A DNA stretch of 33,495 bases from contig JAEWMO010000180.1 in assembly GCA_023457135.1 (NCBI GenBank), positions 1-33,495 of the forward strand, in the 5' to 3' direction. Both the position numbers and the translations under genes were made by a program. Below the pieces are notes generated by a model that made no database searches, was not told the DNA's origin, and was given only the letters and a program-made list of their open reading frames with translations. Source of the DNA: Methanobacteriota archaeon (GTDB lineage: Archaea > Halobacteriota > Methanomicrobia > Methanomicrobiales > Methanoculleaceae). Shown here piece by piece: positions 1 to 6,075 of this stretch (positions are counted from its first letter, which is position 1; every line of letters begins with the position of its first letter).

Positions 1-81
1 GGGTGGCGTCCGGAGGTTATGAGCCTGTCGGCCGGGCCGAAACAACCATCTCCCGCCGGGGCGCACCTCTCTTCAGGAACT

Positions 82-429
82 ATGGCGGAACCGGTCGTAC
101 TGAAGAATCCGGTATTTGCGGCGGGGCTCTCCCTCCTCTTCCCCGGCCTCGGGCAGGTCTGCAACGGCGAGACGGCGAAGGGCCTTCTCGTTCTCTTCGG
201 GGTGCTCGCGGGGCTCCTCGCGATGCTCATCCCCGGGGTTGCCGTCTGGCTCTACGGGGTCTACGACGCCTGGGCCACGGCCCGGCGGATGAACGCGGGG
301 ACCACGCCGTCCCGGGAGGCCGGTCTTGTGACGATCGCCCTCTTCATGGTCGCCTGGACGGCCGGGGTGCTTGTCCTCCTCACGCTCCTCGCGCTTGCGG
401 CGGCCGCGGCGTTCTTCGCGGCGGCCTGA
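82..429 (+). CDS. Small membrane protein, TM2-like
   Basis: The 115-residue protein has three or four hydrophobic stretches (about residues 10-25, 33-60 and 80-113). Near the N-terminus it has the pattern FPGLGQVCNGE followed by KG, which recalls the TM2/zinc-ribbon type of small archaeal membrane protein (FPGLGQ-Y-G-KG). I start at the ATG at 82, where AGGA lies five bases upstream; an in-frame start at 19 would add 21 residues that look unlike a protein N-terminus. The function is unknown and it stands alone upstream of the KTSC pair. The family call is by motif only. Confidence 0.7.
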   Translation: MAEPVVLKNPVFAAGLSLLFPGLGQVCNGETAKGLLVLFGVLAGLLAMLIPGVAVWLYGVYDAWATARRMNAGTTPSREAGLVTIALFMVAWTAGVLVLLTLLALAAAAAFFAAA

Positions 430-475
430 GGCGGGGCGGAATCGCCCCCGATCGTGAGCCTCTCGGCCACAACCC

Positions 476-480
476 TTATC
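476..480 (+). promoter_or_regulatory. Archaeal TATA-like box for the first KTSC gene
   Basis: The sequence AACCCTTATC ends at 480, and its TAT lies 29 bases before the ATG at 506. This is the spacing expected if transcription starts at the start codon (a leaderless mRNA). Confidence 0.5.
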
Positions 481-505
481 CCTCACAAACCCACTACCCC
501 GGCCC

Positions 506-718
506 ATGCAACGCCAGGCCGTCGAATCCACCAACATAAAATCCGTCGGCTACGACGCGGAAGACGAGATCCTGGAGGTCGAGTTCCACAGCGGCGGGGT
601 CTATCACTACGTCGGGGTGCCGGCCTCCGTCTACGAGGGGCTGCTCACCGCCCGGTCGAAGGGCCGCTACTTCGGGGACTTCATCCGGCTGCGTTACCCC
701 TACGAGAAGGTCCGGTGA
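506..718 (+). CDS. KTSC-domain protein (first copy)
   Basis: The 70-residue protein is essentially one KTSC domain: NIKSVGYD at residues 10-17, a two-strand stretch ending VYHYVGVP, then a helix and the C-terminal IRLRYPYEKV. The KTSC family is small and found in bacteria, archaea and phages, and its biochemical role is not settled. It is also found fused to lysyl-tRNA synthetase and other proteins, and a nucleic-acid-related role is sometimes assumed. A second, diverged copy follows 56 bases downstream with its own promoter box, so this looks like a tandem duplication. No metal-binding or catalytic residues are obvious. Confidence 0.85.
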   Translation: MQRQAVESTNIKSVGYDAEDEILEVEFHSGGVYHYVGVPASVYEGLLTARSKGRYFGDFIRLRYPYEKVR

Positions 719-744
719 TGGCAGGCGGCACCCCGCCGCAACCG

Positions 745-750
745 CTATCA
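745..750 (+). promoter_or_regulatory. Archaeal TATA-like box for the second KTSC gene
   Basis: AACCGCTATCATCC lies in the short gap, with its TAT 29 bases before the ATG at 775. The position matches the box of the first copy, which suggests that each copy is transcribed separately and without a leader. Confidence 0.45.
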
Positions 751-774
751 TCCTCCCCGACCACACCCGGCCGT

Positions 775-1011
775 ATGTCTCAGCAGTCATCGATGCGTGC
801 CGGCGTCAGATCGGTCGGCTACGACCCGACCACGAAGGCGCTTCTCGTCATCTGCGAGAGCGGCAACGCCTATCGCTACGCCGGAGTTCCAAAAGAGGCT
901 TATGAAGAACTCCTTGCCGCCCCGTCGCGGGGAGAGTTCGTCCGCGGGTCGATCCAGGGCAGGTACCCGCGGGAGAAGTATCCCTGCATGGCGGTCGGGG
1001 AGGACGCCTGA
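775..1011 (+). CDS. KTSC-domain protein (second copy)
   Basis: The 78-residue protein carries the same domain as its neighbour: VRSVGYDPTTKAL, then YRYAGVPKEAYEELL and the C-terminal GRYPREKY. Roughly half the positions match the upstream copy, so the duplication is old and the copies have diverged. It has an extra N-terminal MSQQSSMRAG and a short acidic tail. The ATG at 775 is chosen because a TATA-like box sits 29 bases upstream; the longer in-frame reading from 454 would run through the first copy in another frame and is not credible. Function unknown. Confidence 0.82.
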   Translation: MSQQSSMRAGVRSVGYDPTTKALLVICESGNAYRYAGVPKEAYEELLAAPSRGEFVRGSIQGRYPREKYPCMAVGEDA

Positions 1012-1084
1012 GCCGGGGCCCCGCCCCTCCGGAGCCTCCCCGGACGTCGCCGGACCCGCCCGGTGCCGGGACCGGCGGGCGCAG

Positions 1085-1091
1085 GTTTATG
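1085..1091 (+). promoter_or_regulatory. TATA-like box for the ROK kinase gene
   Basis: GGTTTATGCC lies about 47 bases before the ATG at 1136. This would leave a leader of about 20 bases, in which GGGAGATC (1125-1132) can act as a ribosome binding site. This gene is therefore not leaderless, unlike the KTSC genes before it. Confidence 0.4.
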
Positions 1092-1135
1092 CCCGCGGTC
1101 CGCGTACTTCGAGGAGAGAAAGAAGGGAGATCCTG

Positions 1136-2062
1136 ATGACGACCGTGATTGCCGTTGACCTCGGTGCGACCAACCTTCGCGCCGCTCTGGTGGACTCCGA
1201 CGCGACGCTCCTTGCTCATGCCGCCGTCCCGACCCCGGCCACGGGATCGAGCGGAGCGGTGATCACCGCCGCGATCATCGCCCTGATCGAGGATCTCCTC
1301 GCTCTGCCGGAGGGAAAGGATGTCGCGGCGATCGGCGTCGCGGCGGCCGGCCCGCTGGACCTCCATCGCGGGTGGGTCACGAACTCCCCGAACATCGCCT
1401 TCCCGGTCGTGGAGATCACCGGCCCGCTTGCCGGACGGTTCGATCTCCCGGTCGCCCTGATCAACGACGCCCGGGCCGGCGTCCTCGGCGAGCGGTGGGC
1501 GGGCGCCGCCCGCGGCTCCGATAACGTCGTCTACGTCACCCTCTCCACCGGCATCGGCGGCGGTGCGGTGGTGAACGGCACCCTCCTGCTCGGGACGGAC
1601 GGGAACGCCGGGGAGATCGGGCATATCCCCGTCGATGCCCGCTACAACCTCACCTGCGGGTGCGGCTATAAAGGCCACTGGGAGGCCTGCGCCTCCGGGA
1701 AGAACATCCCCGCGTTCTTTGCGGCCTGGCGGGAGGCGGCGGACGTCCGGGACGTCGCCTTCGATACCCTCTCCACCCGGGCGATCTTTGCGGCGGCACG
1801 TGAGGAGGACCCGGTCGCCCTCGCCTTCATGGAGGCGCTCGGTGAGGTGAACGCCCGCGGGTTCTCGACGGTCATCGTCGCCTACAACCCCGACGTGATC
1901 GTGCTCGACGGGCCGATCGCCCGCTACCACGGTGACCTCGTGATCCGGCATATGGAGCCCTGCATCGACCGCTACCTCGCCCTCCCCCGGATCGTCGTCT
2001 CGGGGCTCGAAGGCCGGGCGCCGCTCCTCGGCGCGGCGGCGTATGCGCTCGAGAGGCGGTGA
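1136..2062 (+). CDS. ROK-family sugar kinase
   Basis: The 308-residue protein has the full ROK plan for cytoplasmic ATP-dependent phosphorylation of a hexose or hexosamine. The phosphate-binding loop is DLGATNLRAALVD (residues 8-20), the catalytic base is D111 in INDARAGVLGE, and the glycine loop is STGIGGG (137-143). The structural zinc site starts at GH (H163) and continues CGCG (C174, C176). The third Cys of the usual CGCGxxGCxE is His here (CGCGYKGHWEA, H181). The substrate cannot be read from sequence; glucokinase is the default guess for this family. The ATG at 1136 is preceded by GGGAGATC. The phosphatase gene follows after seven bases, probably in one operon. Confidence 0.9.
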   Translation: MTTVIAVDLGATNLRAALVDSDATLLAHAAVPTPATGSSGAVITAAIIALIEDLLALPEGKDVAAIGVAAAGPLDLHRGWVTNSPNIAFPVVEITGPLAGRFDLPVALINDARAGVLGERWAGAARGSDNVVYVTLSTGIGGGAVVNGTLLLGTDGNAGEIGHIPVDARYNLTCGCGYKGHWEACASGKNIPAFFAAWREAADVRDVAFDTLSTRAIFAAAREEDPVALAFMEALGEVNARGFSTVIVAYNPDVIVLDGPIARYHGDLVIRHMEPCIDRYLALPRIVVSGLEGRAPLLGAAAYALERR

Positions 2063-2069
2063 GAGGAGT

Positions 2070-2579
2070 ATGATCGAGATCTATCCGAACCTCTACGTCG
2101 GGACGCAGGAGGATTACGAGGTCACGGTGGAGACCCACGAGACCTGGTGCGTGGTGCACGCCTGCCGGAGCCCCTACCACTGCCTGGCCGTCACCTACTC
2201 GCCCGTCGGGACGGTGCCGCCGGACCATCCCGAACGCCTGGTCGCCCGGCGGGGGAACCGGCTGATGCTCAACCTGGTCGACACGAAAGATCCCGCCGAT
2301 GTTCCGAAGGAGGCGATCGACGCCGCCCTCTCCTTCATCGACCGGTGCCTCGCGGCCGGCCGGCCGGTGCTGGTCCACTGCGGGTTCGGGGTCTCGCGGT
2401 CGGCGTCGATCGGGCTCCTCTACCTCGCGGCCTACACCAGCGCCCTGCCGACGGAGAGCCTCGCCGCCGCCGAGGAGGCCTACCGCCTGATATACCCGCC
2501 GTATAAACCCGGACGTGGGTTCCGGGGCTTTATGGAGGCGCACTGGGAGGAGTATACAAAGAAGCGGGTGGCCGCGTGA
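2070..2579 (+). CDS. Dual-specificity protein phosphatase
   Basis: The 169-residue protein has the cysteine phosphatase signature VHCGFGVSRS (H103, nucleophile C104, phosphate-binding R110) in a dual-specificity phosphatase fold. It hydrolyses phosphate esters, probably phospho-Tyr or phospho-Ser/Thr on proteins. The start region IYPNLYVG matches the usual opening of the family. The general acid is probably one of the Asp residues in NLVDTKDPAD (71-77). The gene follows the ROK kinase by seven bases, with GAGAGGAG just before the ATG. Its stop overlaps the start of the next gene, so the three genes are probably co-transcribed. The natural substrate is unknown. Confidence 0.88.
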   Translation: MIEIYPNLYVGTQEDYEVTVETHETWCVVHACRSPYHCLAVTYSPVGTVPPDHPERLVARRGNRLMLNLVDTKDPADVPKEAIDAALSFIDRCLAAGRPVLVHCGFGVSRSASIGLLYLAAYTSALPTESLAAAEEAYRLIYPPYKPGRGFRGFMEAHWEEYTKKRVAA

Positions 2580-2944
2580 CCGCAGAACCCCTCGGCGCGG
2601 CAACGCTCGAGGTCCGGCGGTCCCGGTTTCACGCCCACCTCTACCGGGTCGAAGGGCCGGAGGATCTCGCGCCGGTCCTTGCCGGGCACCGGGAGGCCTA
2701 CCGGAAGGCCGCCCACCACTGTGCCGCCCTCCGGTGCGGCTCCGTGACGGAGTTCAAGAACGACGGCGAGGTCGGCCGGCCGGGGAGGGTGCTCCTCGAC
2801 CTCCTCGGGAAGCACGGCCTCGAGAGCCACATCCTGGTGGTGTCGAGGATCTTCGGCGGGGTGCTCCTCGGTCCGGGGAACGTCGGACGGGCGTTCCGCG
2901 ACGCCGGGGAGGCCGCTGTCCGCGAGGCTGGCCTCACCCGGTGA
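2576..2944 (+). CDS. IMPACT/YigZ-type (UPF0029) domain protein
   Basis: The 122-residue protein is a stand-alone IMPACT N-terminal domain. It opens with RRSRFHAHLYRV and has KAAHHCAALR near the middle. The segment VVSRIFGGVLLGPGNVGRAF corresponds to the conserved V-x-R-x-FGG-x-x-LG stretch of the family. Bacterial YigZ proteins are about 200 residues with a second domain that is absent here. In eukaryotes IMPACT binds GCN1; the prokaryotic role is unclear. The GTG start overlaps the phosphatase stop as GTGA, which points to translational coupling. Confidence 0.82.
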   Translation: MTAEPLGAATLEVRRSRFHAHLYRVEGPEDLAPVLAGHREAYRKAAHHCAALRCGSVTEFKNDGEVGRPGRVLLDLLGKHGLESHILVVSRIFGGVLLGPGNVGRAFRDAGEAAVREAGLTR

Positions 2945-3326
2945 CGGAGGCCCGCCGCCGCATAGCGGGGCCGCCGGCGGGAAGGACCGCCGCGACGGGG
3001 GCGAACCCGGCGGCACGTGCGAGGACCGCCCGGACCGCCGTCGCCGGCACCGTGTAGCGCTCCCCGGTCATGAGCGTAACCGTGAGCGCCGCCCCGGACC
3101 GGGAGAGCTCCGCGTGCCCGGCCGTGCCGCCGAGGACCGGACCCCAGTCCTGGCGGAGCGACTCCACCCGGGCAGGGCGCAGGCCGTCGAGCGCCTGCCG
3201 GAGCTCCCATACCCTGACCCCGAACCGCCGGTCATCAAGCGTAACCTCGACGATCGGAGAGGATCTTCCCCTCTCATCGACCGCGGCGCACCTGCACCTC
3301 TGGATGTAACCCGCCCTTCGCAGCAT
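2934..3326 (-). CDS. Unknown protein, 130 residues
   Basis: I do not recognise this family. The sequence has a plausible alternating pattern: a strand-rich start (IVEVTLDDRRFGVRV), a helix (WELRQALDGL), then two further strands (ALTVTLMTGERYTVPA) and a helix (AVRAVLARAAGF). The N-terminus has two Cys (CRCAAV). Support that it is real: a T/A box (GCTTTTAG, about 3353-3359 on the minus strand) lies 29 bases before the ATG, the same spacing seen for well-identified genes here. The 3' end overlaps the convergent IMPACT gene by 11 bases. It could instead be a spurious frame in GC-rich DNA. Confidence 0.55.
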   Translation of the reverse strand: MLRRAGYIQRCRCAAVDERGRSSPIVEVTLDDRRFGVRVWELRQALDGLRPARVESLRQDWGPVLGGTAGHAELSRSGAALTVTLMTGERYTVPATAVRAVLARAAGFAPVAAVLPAGGPAMRRRASVTG

Positions 3327-3383
3327 ACACCCCCGGGTCTCCCGCAGGGGTCTAAAAGCCGCGCCGTGCGCGGGGTGAAAGTG

Positions 3384-4787
3384 TCAGTACCCCGGCATCT
3401 CCCGCGCCTGCCACTTCCTCCGCCCGCGGGAGAGGAGGAGCGCTGCCGCCGGGATAAGGAGGAGACTTCCGAAGGCGTATGCCGGGTCGAACAGCGACGC
3501 GAAGATCAGGCCGAGGAGCACCGGGCTTATCGCGAGGATGTAGCGGAGGAAGACCCCGGCGGAGTAGAGCATGACGTTCGGGGAGAGGCCGCAGAGGTAG
3601 ACCGTCACCGCGAGGGTGTAGGCGGAGACCGAGACGAACGCGGCGAAGGCCGGGAGGGGGGTCCCCTCCCCGCCGGAGATCGCCGCCGCGAGCACGAGCA
3701 CCGCGGCCGGGAGGAGGTTTGCGAGGGCGTAGCTCTTCAGTTTCGCATCGATGACCTCCGGGACCTCCACCGGGAGGAAGGTGTAGGACGAGAAGGAGTC
3801 GAACTCGGTCAGCCAGTTGTAGATGGTGGCCGAGAGCACGCCGAGCAGGACAGCAAAGACGACGAGCGGGTCGATCCCCGGGATGAACCGGATCAGGATC
3901 CGGAGGCAGACCCAGACGAGGCCGAGGGGGAGGAGGAACGAGAAGATCACCTTGCCGGCCCCTCCCTCGCTCCGCAGGAGGTCGAGGGCGTCTTTCGCGA
4001 TGAAGTGTGCGCTCCCGATGGCACGGACCCTCTCTGCGAGGGGGTCGAGACGGTTGGTAAACCGCTTCGTCCGGTCCGGGTAGTCGACGGTGACGAGAAG
4101 GACCGAGGCGGCGGCCGGGACCAGGATGAGGATGAGTGAGAGTGCGAGCGGGACCGGTCCCGGGTCGAGGAGGAAGGCATACGGGGGGAAGACGGGGACG
4201 GTCCCGGCCGTGAAGACCGCAAGCCCGACGATCGCGAGAACCGCGACCGCCCCCGCGAGGAGGCGGACCGAGCGGGCATAGAGGGTCGAGAGGAGGCAGA
4301 CGACGGAGAGCCCGGTGAGGAAGGCGAGGGCGAGCGCGACGAGCGCAAGAAGGCCGAGAGCCGGGTCAAGGGAGATGAAGGGGGTCGCTGCCGTGAACCC
4401 CGCCGCGAAGGGGAGGACGTAGAGCAGGATGTAGTAGACGGTATCCTTCACGAGGAACGTCGCGAAGATCCGGCGTTCCGTGACGGGGAGACTCCGCGAG
4501 GCGTAGGCGACGAGGCTTGCCTGCCCGAACCGCCGGTTCATGAACTCCCGTCCCATCGTCCCGAACGAGCCCACCATCACGCCCGCGAGGAGGAAGAGGG
4601 CGAGCGCGAGGAGTGCCATCGCGGTATACGGGAGCGTATCCGAAAATATCGGGAGCGCGAGCGAGCCCGCGAAGGCGAAGAGTCCGACCACCACCGGGAA
4701 GAAGGCAAAGCCGGCGCTCCCGAAGATCGTCGAGTGGATGCGCCACTCCTCCTTCATCATCGCATAAAAGAGGTCAGGCACCGGCAT
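3384..4787 (-). CDS. ABC-2 type transporter permease
   Basis: The 467-residue integral membrane protein has about ten to twelve hydrophobic segments. It begins MPVPDLFYAMMKEEWRIHST, a typical cytoplasmic start of ABC-2 exporter permeases that have one long polypeptide. It should form the channel half of an exporter with the ATPase encoded just upstream; the substrate is not evident. The ATG at 4787 is chosen because it overlaps the end of the ATPase gene by 14 bases; the longer reading to 4958 lies entirely inside the ATPase gene and reads as low-complexity Ser/Arg. The C-terminus is Arg-rich. Both genes share one minus-strand operon. Confidence 0.85.
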   Translation of the reverse strand: MPVPDLFYAMMKEEWRIHSTIFGSAGFAFFPVVVGLFAFAGSLALPIFSDTLPYTAMALLALALFLLAGVMVGSFGTMGREFMNRRFGQASLVAYASRSLPVTERRIFATFLVKDTVYYILLYVLPFAAGFTAATPFISLDPALGLLALVALALAFLTGLSVVCLLSTLYARSVRLLAGAVAVLAIVGLAVFTAGTVPVFPPYAFLLDPGPVPLALSLILILVPAAASVLLVTVDYPDRTKRFTNRLDPLAERVRAIGSAHFIAKDALDLLRSEGGAGKVIFSFLLPLGLVWVCLRILIRFIPGIDPLVVFAVLLGVLSATIYNWLTEFDSFSSYTFLPVEVPEVIDAKLKSYALANLLPAAVLVLAAAISGGEGTPLPAFAAFVSVSAYTLAVTVYLCGLSPNVMLYSAGVFLRYILAISPVLLGLIFASLFDPAYAFGSLLLIPAAALLLSRGRRKWQAREMPGY

Positions 4788-5508
4788 CGCCCCGCACCAA
4801 GTGGAGGAACGAGCGTTCGAGGCTCTCGCCGGACCCGGCAAGGTCACCGGTCCTGCCGCAGAAAAGGAGCCTCCCATCGCGCAGAACCGCGACCCGGTCG
4901 CAGATCTCGGCGGCGATCTCGAGGATGTGGGTCGAGATGAGGACGGTGCCGCCGTCACGGACGTAATCCTCCAGGAAGTCCTTGACCGTCCGCTGGACGA
5001 TGGGGTCCAGGTTGATCAGCGGCTCGTCGATGAGGGCGAGCCGTGGCTCGTGGAGGAACGCCTGCGCAAACATCAGTTTCTGCCGGGTTCCCCGCGAGAG
5101 GTCCTTGCAGAGGACGTTCTGTTTCTCCCGGAACTCCAGCATGTCGAACCAGCGGTCGCACCGCTCCTCGATGCGGTCGAGGTTCCGGATCCGGGCCACG
5201 AAGTGGAGATACTCCTCGGCGGTCAGGAAGCTTGGTGGGGTCTCCTGTTCGGGGATGATCCCGACGAGACCCCGGACCCCGATGGGATCCCGTGCCGGGT
5301 CGAGCCCCATCACCCGGGCCGACCCGGACGTCGGCGGGATCTGCCCGGTCAGCATCCGGATCATCGTCGTCTTCCCTGACCCGTTCGGGCCGAGCAGGCC
5401 GAAGAGTTCGCCTTCCGCGACGGAGAATGATATCCCGTTCACCGCCGCCACACTGCCGTAATGTTTCGTGAGGCTCTCCGCCTCGATCATCTGATGCACC
5501 CCGCTCAC
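4774..5508 (-). CDS. ABC transporter ATP-binding protein
   Basis: The 244-residue protein is the motor subunit of the exporter. It has Walker A GPNGSGKTT (residues 40-48), a Q-loop PEQE (Q88), a variant signature LSRGTRQK (137-144) in place of LSGGQ, Walker B LALIDEP (157-163), the D-loop LINLDP and the switch His in STHIL (H194). The signature still keeps LS-G and is common in ABC-2 exporter ATPases. The GTG start at 5508 has GGAGG very close upstream; the ATG at 5490 (residue 7), with GGGGTG six bases before it, is at least as likely. The permease gene overlaps its 3' end. Confidence 0.92.
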   Translation of the reverse strand: MSGVHQMIEAESLTKHYGSVAAVNGISFSVAEGELFGLLGPNGSGKTTMIRMLTGQIPPTSGSARVMGLDPARDPIGVRGLVGIIPEQETPPSFLTAEEYLHFVARIRNLDRIEERCDRWFDMLEFREKQNVLCKDLSRGTRQKLMFAQAFLHEPRLALIDEPLINLDPIVQRTVKDFLEDYVRDGGTVLISTHILEIAAEICDRVAVLRDGRLLFCGRTGDLAGSGESLERSFLHLVRGDAGA

Positions 5509-5550
5509 GCTCCTCCGTGTTCTTCGTGAAAGAACATCGGTAGTGGGTCT

Positions 5551-5560
5551 CTATAATATC
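5551..5560 (-). promoter_or_regulatory. TATA-like box for the ABC exporter operon
   Basis: On the minus strand this reads GATATTATAG, preceded by GGAAA, and is a good archaeal BRE/TATA candidate. It would place the transcript start near 5530, leaving a leader of about 20-40 bases before the ATPase start. Confidence 0.45.
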
Positions 5561-5693
5561 TTTCCATTCTCACCGTGCGGCATGAGACGGGATTTCTGGA
5601 AATATGCCGCGCATATCGCCGCCTCTTCTCCGGTCTCCCTGTACCGGGCCCGCACCCCTCCCGATGGCAATCTATCATGCCGGAGCGCACGGA

Positions 5694-5704
5694 TAGGTAT
5701 AAGC
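5694..5704 (+). promoter_or_regulatory. TATA box for the 2TM gene
   Basis: GATAGGTATAAGCG has its TATA 30 bases before the ATG at 5728. This spacing decides the start of the downstream gene and implies a leaderless transcript. Confidence 0.55.
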
Positions 5705-5727
5705 GTTTGTGCGGGCCACTGGATTTC

Positions 5728-6006
5728 ATGGACGAGCAGGAACGGTATGCCCGTGCGAGGAGGCGGGTTGAGGATATCCGGGGATTCTACGGACACCTCG
5801 TGCTCTACATTGCCGTCAACCTCCTCCTCTTCGGGATCAACATCTTCTTCAGCCCCGGCTCGCTCTGGTTCTACTGGGTGACTTTCTTCTGGGGGATCGG
5901 CCTGGCGCTTCATGGGTTTGGCGTCTTCGTCGAAGGCCGGATCTTCGGCAGGGAGTGGGAGGAGCGAAAGATCCGCGAGTACATGGAGCGCGAAGAGCGG
6001 CGGTGA
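5728..6006 (+). CDS. 2TM-domain membrane protein
   Basis: The 92-residue protein matches the 2TM family. A charged start (DEQERYARARRRVEDIRGFYGHL) is followed by two membrane helices (about residues 24-43 and 49-66) joined by a short loop, and then a charged amphipathic tail with EWEERKIREYMEREE. In bacteria this domain also occurs at the N-terminus of LytTR and histidine-kinase proteins; alone its role is unknown. The ATG at 5728 is chosen over the GTG at 5575 because a TATA box lies exactly 30 bases upstream and the added 51 residues lack the character of the family. Confidence 0.8.
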   Translation: MDEQERYARARRRVEDIRGFYGHLVLYIAVNLLLFGINIFFSPGSLWFYWVTFFWGIGLALHGFGVFVEGRIFGREWEERKIREYMEREERR

Positions 6007-6043
6007 CCCGGTGCTTGCCCGACCGGCCGGGGTGATGGAAGCA

Positions 6044-6049
6044 CTTATC
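6044..6049 (+). promoter_or_regulatory. TATA-like box for the glucan phosphorylase gene
   Basis: GCACTTATCTGG has its TAT 30 bases before the ATG at 6076. That favours 6076 over the alternative starts at 6052 (GTG) and 6064 (ATG). Confidence 0.5.
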
Positions 6050-6075
6050 TGGTGCGACAGGTAATGCCCGTCACG

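Noticed and set aside
848..1951. Long minus-strand open frame opposite the ROK kinase
   Set aside because: It is a GC-rich shadow of a well-identified gene, rich in Arg, Gly and Asp, with no recognisable motif.
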